64,000 nt of DNA from Modestobacter caceresii (GCF_000761485.1 NZ_JPMX01000075.1:69502-133501), one strand, 5' to 3'. Numbered from the stretch's first letter, positions 52,501 to 59,443 are shown. The notes: generated by a model from the sequence alone, not told the origin. Numbers and translations: made by a program.

Positions 52501-52549
52501 GGCCGCCGGGCGGCTCACCGAGCAGCCGTCCGGTCTGCTCAGCGTCTGA
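46532..52549 (+). CDS. Giant transglutaminase-like–DUF4011–SF1 helicase–Vsr-like nuclease–DUF3320 protein
   Basis: A 2005-residue cytoplasmic protein. An N-terminal β-domain is followed by a transglutaminase-like region with Cys238 (AGTCLD) and His264 (EGHAFLGYW). DUF4011 starts near residue 398 (WQDDLLDLSPRNRLID). A split SF1 helicase follows: Lys709 in GAPGTGKSQT, Asp1320-Glu1321 (VVFDEASQLR), GDSAQLPP, TWHYRSQ (about 1389), VQGDERDVVFLS and NVAVTRAR. Residues about 1612-1715 look like a Vsr-type restriction-endonuclease fold with Asp1642 (FRLDLTV). A Pro/Glu-rich linker (about 1745-1815) leads to DUF3320. Similar proteins include the single-gene Hhe anti-phage system, so defence is plausible. 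Its stop overlaps the convergent HD gene by 11 bases. Confidence 0.9.
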   Translation: MRNAADLQVSSEGPAAASSPSVSVELRVSPVVSYALAALAVPVVSRLTLAGSTSTVRGAALRLSVQDAQGELAPAVERLVDLEAGRTTVIDDVGLTLDPATLRQGGERRPGWVQVELAAAGQVLAEHRVPVTVLAAAQWLATPLPLALEVLAAHVQPQHPAITALVADAATLLQEGTDSSSMTGYADGPERVDEVVEAITWAVRRREVRHGQPPADWTGSGQHVRDPGEVLDGRAGTCLDTVLTLAAALEHVGLRPLLWVVEGHAFLGYWREERSAETAATTDVAALVDLVDQRVIGLVETTLLTDRGNTTPDLHGPAYTAWLSGDLSRVLGVTDVHRARLDGVRPLPVHTRSADGSVQVVEPHPTAGQAPTLPDDPALPDDPTAPGADHRPPPPARVQQWQDDLLDLSPRNRLIDSTEGSGLPLTVPQDALATLAELVSGGATLTLLPSDRVAGVQADPGVRTAGDLPSQQLLQQLTERRSVHVDVLHADYPSRLRGLAHRVRTVGEQTGANGLYLALGSLVWELDGRPLRSPLVLVPVLLTPPAHGGGYRLTVDEAGNSLPNGCLLEQLRRVHGLTVPGLSALADDGADIDPATAVEALRAALAAASLPHRIEATADLAVLPVAAYRLWRDLDEHWAEFVSNPLVAHLVHAPTEAFVDPAPAPADPVDLDELAAQCPAPADAAQLHAIAEATAGRTFVLEGAPGTGKSQTITNLLTRAVAEGKRVLFVAGKRAALDVVARRLDAVGMGPFALDLHDKGSRPAVVRAQIRAALEHTVDVDAQGLAADAEELRSARRSLQHYAERLHADNPAGLSLYSARTAVLAAAADVDPLPVTARFAARATAEVVTEVHRALALLPDIAGLARPSAGHAWAFIDTIELDITEVQQAAVAVDAAIRELPGEGGLAAVLRAVRTPEDLDALVHLLGGPRIGLAVLDEVRSPRWTAATDDLLGEIAALAAAPHPGLEALTPAALDLPLADLFVQAQEAAAASWVARRGKLAAVRDQLTPALRPGASIKPGDVPELTAELRRVQTAVRALASRAAGIPGLQVPPGWNPFTEPGRSVFDAEVRWLRRAAATVDGSAGFPAAVRRFLTAGPVTDAFGARTVARLRDALRQLLTVCASSSAQLGAWSGEDGLVLRWTMTRPERGVEYVHPMSLRRWVSLLDTLEPLRLAGLTEARLQLLHGAVPADDAVRAFDRGLAEASVLERQQATGLDTFDAGLHERTLARFGAASRAVRSHLVDAVPAAVLAARPFDAASSDQVSALLRELAEQRLGVRGLLATHGDLITAVLPCVLATPESVARFLPAVADQFDLVVFDEASQLRVADAVGALGRARSAVVVGDSAQLPPLTAGLDDDADTDAIPTEASILTECVQARVPQQRLTWHYRSQDESLIAFSNARYYGGRLSSFPAPAHGPAAAAPDGHGVSLVQVEGTFVRSGPGLRTNPVEARAVVAEVVRRFSSAAPAVPSIGVVASTAPQRTLIEELLRDSGDQRVVDALDRSDGEGLFVKDLDNVQGDERDVVFLSTVFSADARGRLPLDLGLLSRSGGERRLNVAVTRARRQVVVVSSFAPEQLDADQTTSTGVEHLRAYLDLAARGTDALPRTGTSLDRHRDDVAAALRARGLVVRTDVGLSGFRLDLTVARESAPDAPVLAVLLDGPAWAGRQTVGDRDGLPVEVLRELRWPAVERVWLPSWLADREAVLTALEAVVEAASPAPAAVEPQVRVEVEEPPYDGPLADVIPLRPLAARVTPAPEPDPDPVVVEPVVAETDPEPVAVAEPAAVPEPVAPQPAATPAPAPPKRAAGTSPKAPAKAARSRAPLDEEQPFIAWAPKPAGEKKQLDQLSDPAVARLVRRVLTAGLKAEGPVHRDRLARLTAAAFGLSRVTEARRDALLALLPASAVDGDFLWPASIDRAPWRWFRRQASSTARPLEHVAPQEIANAMVALCRAGTGLSRDQLQLRTLEVFGHRRRTAALLPLLDAALADAVAAGRLTEQPSGLLSV

Positions 52550-53141
52550 CCCCGTCCAGCGGGTTGGCCCGCACCCGGTCGGCGAAGCCCTCGGCGACGA
52601 ACTGCCCGGCCAGGGACGAGGGCTTGCGGCGGGCCTGCTCGGTGAAGCAACCGAGGAACTCCTCGGCCAGCCCCAACCGGGGGTGGGCGTCCAGCACCTC
52701 GGCCCGGAAGGCCGCCGGCCAGTCGTCGGGACGGCGGCCGGAGACGTCCAGCCCGGTGGCCAGCTCGAGCAGGTGGCCCTCCGGGTCGGTCGCGACGTCC
52801 ACCTCCGGTGCCATGTGGGCGACGATGACCTCGACGGTGCGGCGACGGCGGCCGGCGTCCCACCCGGCGCCCGCGCCGAAGACCCAGGCGACCGCGCCGC
52901 CGGCCTCCTCGAACGGCACGGTGGCGCTGTCGAAGGCCGGCGCCAGCCCGATGTCGTGCAGCATCGCCGCCACGTAGAGCAGTTCGGCGTCGAAGGCGAT
53001 CCCACGCTCCCGGCCGTACTCGGCGGCCCAGAGATGGGCGCGCCGGCAGTGGTTCAGCAGCGCGGGTGAGTGGAAGGCCTGGGCCACCTCGAACGCGGAG
53101 GCGGCAGCGGCGGTGTCGGGGACGAGGTCGTCGAGGGGCAC
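52539..53141 (-). CDS. HD-domain phosphohydrolase-like protein
   Basis: A 200-residue metal-dependent HD-superfamily member: first His in LLNHCRRAHLWA, the HD pair in AAMLHDIGLAP, a further His in IVAHMAPEVD, and a supporting Asp in the C-terminal part. Comparable small HD proteins (YfbR/cyanamide-hydratase-like) act on nucleotides or small amides; the substrate here is unknown. GTG 53141 is the start, with a weak ribosome binding site. The 3' end overlaps the giant helicase gene tail to tail by 11 bases; no functional link is implied. Confidence 0.82.
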   Translation of the reverse strand: MPLDDLVPDTAAAASAFEVAQAFHSPALLNHCRRAHLWAAEYGRERGIAFDAELLYVAAMLHDIGLAPAFDSATVPFEEAGGAVAWVFGAGAGWDAGRRRRTVEVIVAHMAPEVDVATDPEGHLLELATGLDVSGRRPDDWPAAFRAEVLDAHPRLGLAEEFLGCFTEQARRKPSSLAGQFVAEGFADRVRANPLDGVRR

Positions 53142-53236
53142 GGACGGCAGTCTGGCCGCCGACCGTGCCCTCCGTCCCGGGTCCGGCCCGACGTGGCAGG
53201 AACCCCGCGCTCGGCGGCGGGATCAGCCCCGTCGGG

Positions 53237-54121
53237 TCAGCCGGCCGGCGTCCAGCCGGTGCTCTGCAGCCACCCGGGCAGGTCGTGCAGGTCGGGCACG
53301 AGCGCCCGGCTGGCGGCCAGGTCACCCTGGTAGGCGGGGAGCTCGGCGAACCAGCGGAACATCCGGGTCATGTCCTCGTCCCCGCCGAGCACCGCCAGCG
53401 GCAGCGCCTCGTAGCGGCCGGGCAGTCCCGCTGCGGCTCCGAACGCGGCGGCGATCTGCGCACCGGTCCGCTCGTCGCCGACGAGCTCGACCGAGCCGCC
53501 GGGCACCTGGCCAGGCTCCCGCAGCAGCGCTGCGGCGGCGACGCCGATGTCCTGGACGGCGACCATCTGCAGCGGCACGTCGGCCGGGAGCGGCAACCGC
53601 ACCACGACCACGCCGTCCTCCACCGTCGGTCCCTGGGCGGTCAGGTTGTCCAGGAAGAAGACCGGCCGCAGGAAGGTGGCGGGCACCCCCAGCGCCGCGA
53701 TGTGCTCCTCGACCCGGCGCTTGCTCTCGAAGTGCGGCACGCCGGTCTCCCGCTCCGCGCCGCCGACCGAGCTGTACACCAGGTGCCCGACACCCGACTC
53801 GGCTGCGGCATCGGCGAGCGCCCGGCCGTCCTGCACCTCCCCGTCGACGCCGCGCTCGTCGGCGAAGGTGGTCATCGCGAACACCCGGTCGGCTCCGCGG
53901 AATGCGGTGCGCAGCGACTCCGGGTCGCGGAGGTCGGCGTGCACTAGGTCCGCGCCGCGTGCGGCCAGCGCCTGGGCCGTGGCCTTGCCGGGATCGCGCA
54001 CCAGCGCGCGGACCCGCACGCCGGCGGCGAGCAACGCCCGCGCGGTCGCCCCGCCCTGCTGTCCGGTCGCGCCGACGACGGCGACGAGCGGGCTGTCGTT
54101 GCTGGGGATGCTGCTGTCCAT
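53237..54121 (-). CDS. NmrA-like NAD(P)-binding protein
   Basis: A 294-residue atypical SDR of the NmrA/HSCARG group. VAVVGATGQQGGATARALL (residues about 13-31) is the dinucleotide-binding loop, GxxGxxG in type, with VRALVRDP after it and VYSSVGGAERETGVPHF in the middle. The active-site Tyr-Lys of classical SDRs is absent or altered (HFESK), as expected for redox-sensing members that bind but need not turn over NAD(P). ATG 54121 follows GAGGGAG. It is divergent from a MarR-family gene, and the shared 82-base region contains a candidate operator. Confidence 0.9.
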   Translation of the reverse strand: MDSSIPSNDSPLVAVVGATGQQGGATARALLAAGVRVRALVRDPGKATAQALAARGADLVHADLRDPESLRTAFRGADRVFAMTTFADERGVDGEVQDGRALADAAAESGVGHLVYSSVGGAERETGVPHFESKRRVEEHIAALGVPATFLRPVFFLDNLTAQGPTVEDGVVVVRLPLPADVPLQMVAVQDIGVAAAALLREPGQVPGGSVELVGDERTGAQIAAAFGAAAGLPGRYEALPLAVLGGDEDMTRMFRWFAELPAYQGDLAASRALVPDLHDLPGWLQSTGWTPAG

Positions 54122-54165
54122 GCTGTACTCCCTCGGACCAGGGACCGCCTCGCGCGGCTCCTGTA

Positions 54166-54186
54166 GCCGACTAACCAATAGCCGGC
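54166..54186. promoter_or_regulatory. Candidate MarR-family operator between nmrA-like and marR-like genes
   Basis: GCCGACTA-ACCAA-TAGCCGGC is a 21-bp dyad with seven of eight arm pairs matching. It lies 17 bases before the MarR-family start codon and 45 bases from the divergent start, as expected for an autoregulated MarR repressor controlling both genes. Confidence 0.6.
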
Positions 54187-54203
54187 TGTCTTTCATTCCG
54201 GGG

Positions 54204-54692
54204 GTGGGCACACTGGAGCAGGAGCACGCGCACGGTGCGTCGTCGGTCGCGGCGGTCGGGCCGGTGAGCGCGCTGATCCCGGCGGTCGCGCGGGCGCACC
54301 GCACGCTGGCGGGGACCCTGCTGCGGGAGGTCGGCCTCTACCCGGGCCAGGAGCTCCTGCTGATGCAGCTCTGGGAGCACGAGCCGCGCTCGCCCGGCGA
54401 ACTCGCCCGGGCGCTGCGGGTCGAGCCGCCGACTGCCGTCAAGGCGGTCTCCCGACTGGAGGACGCGGGGTTCGTGCAGCGGGAACGGTCGACCGACGAC
54501 CGTCGGGTGGTGCTGGTGTCGCTGACCGCGAGCGGCCGGGCGCTGCGTGCGCGGGTCGAGCAGATCTGGGCCGAGCTGGAGCGGCGCACGGTCGGGGACC
54601 TCAGTCAGGCCGACCGCGCGCGGCTGATCGAGCTGCTGGGCTCGATCAGCCGCAACGTCGGTGACGTCGGCCCGGACCCGTGCGGGCCCTGA
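54204..54692 (+). CDS. MarR-family transcriptional regulator
   Basis: A 162-residue winged-helix regulator. The wing region reads RSTDDRRVVLVSLTASGRAL, the recognition helix sits in PGELARALRVEPPTAVKAV, and the preceding SRLEDAGFVQRE is typical of the family. GTG 54204 is chosen; an earlier in-frame start is unlikely because the candidate operator overlaps that region. It probably represses itself and the divergent NmrA-like gene in response to a small aromatic or oxidant ligand. It converges with the 50-residue gene at 54721. Confidence 0.92.
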   Translation: MGTLEQEHAHGASSVAAVGPVSALIPAVARAHRTLAGTLLREVGLYPGQELLLMQLWEHEPRSPGELARALRVEPPTAVKAVSRLEDAGFVQRERSTDDRRVVLVSLTASGRALRARVEQIWAELERRTVGDLSQADRARLIELLGSISRNVGDVGPDPCGP

Positions 54693-54720
54693 CCTCGTCC
54701 CGGCGAGGGGAGACGCTGGG

Positions 54721-54873
54721 TCAGCCGCGACGACTGGTGCCGGTGCCGCCGCTCTTCTTGCCGCGCATCGAGGAGATGGCGTTCTTGATCTTGGCCTGGT
54801 TCTGCGGCTTCTTCGCCTCTGTCATGGCCTTCTTGGCGACCGCGCCCTTGGTGAGCTTGCTGATCAGTCCCAT
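54721..54873 (-). CDS. Very small basic protein (50 residues)
   Basis: ATG 54873 has an excellent ribosome binding site (GAAGGAG, seven bases upstream) and opens a 50-residue Lys-rich frame: MGLISKLTKGAVAKKAMTEA, then KKPQNQAKIKNAISSMRGKK and a Gly/Thr/Ser tail. The helix-breaking tail and amphipathic basic helices suggest a nucleic-acid or membrane-associated small protein. Similar short sequences occur in other actinobacteria. No function is assigned. Confidence 0.65.
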   Translation of the reverse strand: MGLISKLTKGAVAKKAMTEAKKPQNQAKIKNAISSMRGKKSGGTGTSRRG

Positions 54874-54957
54874 GGTGTTCTCCTTCGTCTCGTCTGCCCG
54901 GTGTTCCCCTGTCGGTGCCCGCCCAGCGCGCGCTCAACCGGCCCCGGGGGGTCTCGT

Positions 54958-55623
54958 TCAGCTGGACGCCGGCCGGCCCTCGTCGGCGTCCCGGGCTGCA
55001 TCCCCGTCCTCGTCCTCGTCGTCCGGCGCGTCCCCCAGACCGCTGTCCCGGGCCAACAGGTAGGTCGCCCCGCCCAGCAGGGCCCCGGCGATCACCGAGA
55101 GGACCACGACCACCGGTGGGCTCACGGGGCCGAGCGCCCAGGTGAGCAGCGACCGGGAGCGGGAGGTCGGGTCCGCCAGGACCACACCCACGAAGACGGC
55201 GGCCAGCAGACCCGCCCCGGCCGCGAAGACGGCGGAGGCCCGGCCGGTCCACCCCAGGCGGTCGGCGAGCTCCCGGGCGGCCCGCACGATCCGGCCGGCC
55301 CGCAGCACCCGGAGCGCGCCGACCGCACGGACCAGCCGGAGCAGCTGGACCGGTCCGACGGCGAGCACGATCGCCACCAGCACGGCGAAGCTGAGCGCCA
55401 GCAACCCCACGTGCCCCCGGATCCAGGCACGCTTGTCCTCGGCCACGACCAGCAGCACGACCGCCTCGCCGACGAGCACGACCCCGCTGGCGACGTCCAC
55501 CCAGCGGCCGGCGGTGCCCAGCGGCCCGCCGGCGAAGGTCAGGAACATCGCCGGCACCGAGGCGAGCGCCGCGACCAGGACGGGGAGTGCCAGACGGCGC
55601 TCCCACCGTTCCTCCCGGCTCAC
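54958..55623 (-). CDS. Voltage-sensor-like membrane protein lacking a pore
   Basis: A 221-residue protein with six hydrophobic segments. After the third comes an S4-like stretch with regularly spaced Arg, RLVRAVGALRVLRAGRIVRA (about 93-112), the signature of the voltage sensor of ion channels. The sequence that follows has two more helices but no TVGYG-type selectivity filter, so it is unlikely to be an ordinary potassium channel. The tail is an acidic, disordered DDEDEDGD stretch. GTG 55623 has GAGGTG five bases upstream. A voltage-sensing or proton-conducting role is speculation. Confidence 0.65.
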   Translation of the reverse strand: MSREERWERRLALPVLVAALASVPAMFLTFAGGPLGTAGRWVDVASGVVLVGEAVVLLVVAEDKRAWIRGHVGLLALSFAVLVAIVLAVGPVQLLRLVRAVGALRVLRAGRIVRAARELADRLGWTGRASAVFAAGAGLLAAVFVGVVLADPTSRSRSLLTWALGPVSPPVVVVLSVIAGALLGGATYLLARDSGLGDAPDDEDEDGDAARDADEGRPASS

Positions 55624-55642
55624 GGCGCACCTCGCACAGGGG

Positions 55643-56611
55643 TCAGGACGACGGGGTCAGCGAACGCACCCGCTCGATGAGCTCGCTCTTGCAGACCTCG
55701 AGGAACCCGTCCGGGTCCGGACCTGCGTTCTGGAAGACGAGGTGGTCGAAACCGGCGTCGACGTAGGGCTGCGCCTGCTGCACGTGCCGGTCGAGGTCCG
55801 GGCCGCAGGAGAACTGGCCCTTGACGTCCTCGGCGGTCACCGTGCTGCTGGCGGCGTCGAAGTTGACCGGGTTGGGCAGCTCGCTCATCACCTTCCAGCC
55901 GGACAGCGCCCAGCGGCTGGTCTTCAGCGCCTCCTGCGCGGCGGCGTCCTCGTCCGGCGCCCAGGCCATCGGCACCTCGGCGTACTTCGGGCCGCTGCCG
56001 CCGTGCTCGGCGTAGGCCTCGACGAGCTCGGCCTTCGGCTCGGTGGCGAACAGCCCGCTCCCGTACTGGGCCGCGAGCTTGGAGGCCCCCGGGCCGCCGC
56101 TGGCGACGGCGATCACCGGCAGCTGGTCGGGCAGGTCGAACACCCGGGCGTCCTCGAGGGTGAGGTACTTCCCCTCGTAGGACTGGTAGCCGCCCTGCCA
56201 CAGCAGGTTGATGATCTCCAGCGCCTCGCGGAGCATGTGGTGCCGGATCCGGACGGCGGGCCAGCCGCCCCCGACCACGTGCTCGTTGAGCCGTTCACCG
56301 GACCCGATGCCCAGGGTGAAGCGGTTGCCGGAGAGCAGCTGCACGGTGGCGGCGGCCTGGGCGATGATCGCCGGGTGGTACCGGATCATCGGGCAGGTCA
56401 CGCCGGTGGCCAGGCCGATCCGCTCGGTCTTCGCCGCCATGCTCCCGAGCATCGACCAGGTGAACCCGCTGTGGCCCTGCTCCTCCAGCCACGGGTGGTA
56501 GTGGTCGCTCAGCTCGACGAAGTCGAAGCCGGCCTCCTCGGCCGCCACCGTCTGCTCGACGATCTCCGTGGGGCTGAACGCCTCGGTGGCGAGCTTGTAG
56601 CCGACCTGCAT
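55643..56611 (-). CDS. F420-dependent LLM-class oxidoreductase (TIGR03557-type)
   Basis: A 322-residue luciferase-like (TIM-barrel) enzyme that uses cofactor F420, typical of actinobacteria. The family sequence is clear: VGYKLATEAFSPTEIVEQTV, ELSDHYHPWLEEQGHSGFTW, TGVTCPMIRYHPAIIAQAAA and LGIGSGERLNEHVVGGGWP. It resembles the F420-dependent glucose-6-phosphate dehydrogenase group, but some members act on other sugars or alcohols. ATG 56611 has GGAGGG upstream. The next upstream gene on the strand (GT51) ends 71 bases away. Confidence 0.93.
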   Translation of the reverse strand: MQVGYKLATEAFSPTEIVEQTVAAEEAGFDFVELSDHYHPWLEEQGHSGFTWSMLGSMAAKTERIGLATGVTCPMIRYHPAIIAQAAATVQLLSGNRFTLGIGSGERLNEHVVGGGWPAVRIRHHMLREALEIINLLWQGGYQSYEGKYLTLEDARVFDLPDQLPVIAVASGGPGASKLAAQYGSGLFATEPKAELVEAYAEHGGSGPKYAEVPMAWAPDEDAAAQEALKTSRWALSGWKVMSELPNPVNFDAASSTVTAEDVKGQFSCGPDLDRHVQQAQPYVDAGFDHLVFQNAGPDPDGFLEVCKSELIERVRSLTPSS

Positions 56612-56682
56612 GGGGAGTCCCTCCGTCGTCACCTGCTGTCTGGACGGCGGTGCCCGGGAGGTCGGCAGCGGAAACCGGCCGG

Positions 56683-57453
56683 TCAGCCGACGACCAGGCC
56701 CCAGGGGTCGGCGTCCACCTCGTCGGCCTGGGCACGGGTCAGCTCACCGACGTCCACCAGCCGGTCCAGCACGTGCTCCTGCCGGCCGGCGGCCCGGTCG
56801 GGGTGTCGCACCGGGTCGTAGGCGCTCGGGGCCTGCAGCAGGCCGGCCAGCAGCGTGGCCTGGGCCCAGCTGAGCTCCTCGGGCGGCACGCCGAAGTACC
56901 CCTGCGCCGCCGCGGTGGCACCGGTGAAGCCGTGCCCGAAGTAGGCGTCGTCCAGGTACATCCGGAGCACGGCGTCCTCGCTCCACGTGCGGTCCAGCTT
57001 CAGCGCCAGCACCACCGCGGAGACCCGGTCGGTGAACCCGTTCTCCCCGCCCTCGTAGACGTTCTTCGCCAGCTGCTGGTGCAGCGTCGACCCGCCCAGG
57101 TCGACGCCGGTCAGCGCTCCGCGGGCCGCCCGCACCACACCGCGCGGGTCGACGCCCGGGTGGCTGCGGAAGTGGCTGTCCTCGGGGGCCAGCACGGCCG
57201 CCGACAGCCGCGCCGGCAGTGGCCCGGACAGCGGCGGCGCTGCGGCGGCCGCCAGCCGGGCGTCCACCCGGTCCCGGGCGTCGCCGACGTCGGGGGTCAA
57301 CTGCCAGGCCACGGCGAGGAAGAGCAGCCCGACGAGGGCGAGGGCGACCATGGCCCGGACCGCACGGCGCAGCGCCCGGCGCCCCCAGGACACCCGCCGT
57401 GGCTGCGGGGCCGGTGCGGGCGACCGGGTGGGCCGGGACGCCGTCGTCACCAC
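56683..57453 (-). CDS. Monofunctional peptidoglycan glycosyltransferase (GT51), copy 1
   Basis: A 256-residue membrane-anchored glycosyltransferase (mtgA/PBP GT51 type) that polymerises lipid II glycan. A transmembrane helix (about 38-55) is followed by the catalytic-Glu motif APEDSHFRSHPGVDPRGVV and GGSTLHQQLAKNVYEGGEN, then a second conserved block (AQATLLAGLLQAPSAYDP). The penicillin-binding transpeptidase domain is missing. GTG 57453 or 57450 is the start. A paralogue lies at 59444, and the two share long identical stretches such as AQGYFGVPP and SWAQATLLAGL. Confidence 0.88.
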   Translation of the reverse strand: MVTTASRPTRSPAPAPQPRRVSWGRRALRRAVRAMVALALVGLLFLAVAWQLTPDVGDARDRVDARLAAAAAPPLSGPLPARLSAAVLAPEDSHFRSHPGVDPRGVVRAARGALTGVDLGGSTLHQQLAKNVYEGGENGFTDRVSAVVLALKLDRTWSEDAVLRMYLDDAYFGHGFTGATAAAQGYFGVPPEELSWAQATLLAGLLQAPSAYDPVRHPDRAAGRQEHVLDRLVDVGELTRAQADEVDADPWGLVVG

Positions 57454-57635
57454 GCCGGCCCACCGGCGGACGTCGGGGCGTGCGGTGCGGACATCGGGTG
57501 CTCCTCGGCTGGGGTGCGGTGCTCCCCCAGTCGACCGCAGCCCACCCGCGGCGCGCATCGGCCCGCGCGCTGACCTCCGCCGTCCCACCTGCACCCCCGG
57601 GCGGACCCCTGCCTCCGCTCCTGGGTGGACCCCGG

Positions 57636-58112
57636 TCAGGCCGGGGTGGCCAGCCGGGCCAGCAGCCGGTCCAGGAACGGCACCTGGCCCTTGACGAGCT
57701 TGGCCCGCGCCTCCGCGACCGGGAACCACCCGGCCCGGTCGATCTCGGGGAACTGCTGGACCCGGCCCGTCCGGGGCGGCCACTCCAGGTCGAAGGTGTT
57801 GCTGGTGCAGGCTGCGGCGTCCAGGTCGCCCGCCGCGGCGAAGACGGTGAGCAGCTTGCCGCTGGTCACCCGCAGCTCACCGAGGTCGAGGAACTCCTGC
57901 GCCGGCACCGGCGAGCCGAGCTCCTCGGCGAACTCTCGGCGGGCCACGTCCAGCGGCTCCTCCCCCTGGCCGTGCTCGCCCTTGGGGATCGACCACCCGC
58001 CGTCGTCCTTGCGCGCCCAGAACGGGCCACCCATGTGCCCGAGCAGCACCTCGACCCCACCGTCACTGGAGACCCGGTGGAGCAGCACCCCGGCGCTGCG
58101 CGTGACTGGCAC
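57636..58112 (-). CDS. NUDIX hydrolase
   Basis: A 158-residue NUDIX protein that cleaves nucleoside-diphosphate-linked substrates. The box fits the consensus G(x5)E(x7)REUxEExGU exactly (residues about 42-64, containing REFAEELG). Lipid- or cap-like substrates are both possible. GTG 58112 starts the domain after one residue; ATG 58169 would add a Pro-rich 19-residue leader. It is divergent from rtcB, with the palindrome (58215-58242) between. The close pairing with an RNA ligase suggests RNA-end metabolism, but this is only context. Confidence 0.88.
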   Translation of the reverse strand: MPVTRSAGVLLHRVSSDGGVEVLLGHMGGPFWARKDDGGWSIPKGEHGQGEEPLDVARREFAEELGSPVPAQEFLDLGELRVTSGKLLTVFAAAGDLDAAACTSNTFDLEWPPRTGRVQQFPEIDRAGWFPVAEARAKLVKGQVPFLDRLLARLATPA

Positions 58113-58214
58113 GCCCGGCAGCTTCGCACGGGGCCGGCCGGGTAAAGCGGGTGCGGGTCCAGCCGGCATCGCGTTGACTGCCCCGGCCGCGCGGCACCAC
58201 CGACACCCCCGCAG

Positions 58215-58242
58215 GTCCACCGAAATGGCCATTCTGGTGGAC
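58215..58242. repeat. Palindrome copy upstream of rtcB
   Basis: A 28-bp inverted repeat without spacer, 12 of 14 pairs matching, centred on GGCC with outer arms GTCCACC/GGTGGAC. Inner sequence AAATGGCCATT resembles the palindromes at 2757-2786 and 9185-9208. It lies 26 bases before the rtcB start codon. Confidence 0.75.
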
Positions 58243-58267
58243 GGGGTGGAGCACACGGGAAGGGACC

Positions 58268-59431
58268 ATGGAGACCATCAACGGACGGCTGCTGAGCTGG
58301 GCGTCCATCCTCGACCCCGGCACCCGCGAGCAGGCCGAGCGCACCGCGGCGATGCCGTTCATCCGCCCGTACCTGGCGCTGATGCCCGACGCCCACCTGG
58401 GCAAGGGCGCGACCGTCGGCTCGGTCATCCCCACCGAAGGCGCCATCATCCCGGCCGCGGTCGGCGTCGACATCGGCTGCGGGATGATGGCGGTGCGCAC
58501 CCAGTTCGACGCATCTGCCCTCGCCGGCCGGGACCTGTCCGTGCTGCACGGGCAGATCTCCCGCTCGGTGCCGCTGTCGGCCGGGCGGAACAACAAGGCG
58601 GTCCGGCCCACCGCCGAGCCCCGGGTCGCCGAGCTCCGCGCGCTGCCCGGCATCGCCCAGGCCGACGGCGCCGCCGGCAACTGGCCGCTGCAGCTGGGCT
58701 CGCTCGGCTCGGGCAACCACTTCATCGAGGTGTCGCTGGACGAGCAGGACCGGGTGTGGCTGTTCCTGCACTCCGGCTCCCGCGGGGTCGGCAACAAGCT
58801 CGCGTCGGTGCACATCCGCCGGGCCCAGGAGTGGTGCCGGGCGCAGGGGGTCGAGCTGGCCGACCGCGACCTGGCGTACCTGCAGGAGGGGACGCCGGAG
58901 TTCGACGCGTACCTGGAGGCGCTGCGCTGGGCGCAGCGGTTCGCCTTCCTCAATCGCGAGGAGATGATGGACCGGGTCGTCGAGCAGCTGGGCCGGTTCG
59001 TCCGGGACGACGTCCAGCGGCTGGAGACGGTGAACTGCCACCACAACTACACCGAGCGCGAGCGGCACGACGGGCGCGAGGTGTGGCTGTCCCGCAAGGG
59101 CGCGATCTCCGCCCGCCGGGGACAGGCCGGGCTGATCCCCGGCTCGATGGGGACGGCGTCCTACGTCGTCTCCGGGCTGGGCAACGCGACGGCGCTGATG
59201 TCGGCCCCGCACGGGGCCGGCCGCAACCACTCGCGGAACGCCGCCCGCCGGCTGTTCAGCCGGGAGGACCTGGAGCAGCGGATGACCGGGATCGCCTGGG
59301 GGCACTCCGACGCGTTCCTGGACGAGCACCCGGATGCGTACAAGCCGATCGACCAGGTGATGGCCGACGCGGCCGACCTGGTGGAGGTCCGGCACACGCT
59401 GCGCCAGGTCGTCAACGTCAAGGGCGACTGA
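58268..59431 (+). CDS. rtcB: RtcB-type RNA-splicing ligase
   Basis: A 387-residue GTP- and manganese-dependent RNA ligase joining 3'-phosphate and 5'-hydroxyl ends. Motifs are present and intact: MPDAHLGKG, GVDIGCGMM (with the metal Asp and Cys), LGSGNHFIEV, FLHSGSRGVG, VNCHHNYTE, SRKGAISAR with the nearby GSMG, and the terminal APHGAGR containing the guanylated His. ATG 58268 has GGGAAGGG just upstream. RtcB in bacteria repairs tRNA or rRNA damage. No RtcA or RtcR is adjacent, and the promoter region has no sigma-54 motif, so it is not the E. coli-type rtcBA operon. Confidence 0.95.
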   Translation: METINGRLLSWASILDPGTREQAERTAAMPFIRPYLALMPDAHLGKGATVGSVIPTEGAIIPAAVGVDIGCGMMAVRTQFDASALAGRDLSVLHGQISRSVPLSAGRNNKAVRPTAEPRVAELRALPGIAQADGAAGNWPLQLGSLGSGNHFIEVSLDEQDRVWLFLHSGSRGVGNKLASVHIRRAQEWCRAQGVELADRDLAYLQEGTPEFDAYLEALRWAQRFAFLNREEMMDRVVEQLGRFVRDDVQRLETVNCHHNYTERERHDGREVWLSRKGAISARRGQAGLIPGSMGTASYVVSGLGNATALMSAPHGAGRNHSRNAARRLFSREDLEQRMTGIAWGHSDAFLDEHPDAYKPIDQVMADAADLVEVRHTLRQVVNVKGD

Positions 59432-59443
59432 AGAAGGACCCGG

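Noticed and set aside
49862-53005. Long minus-strand open frame opposite the giant helicase gene
   Set aside because: It is antisense to a protein with intact helicase motifs and shows only low-complexity Gly/Arg/Gln sequence.
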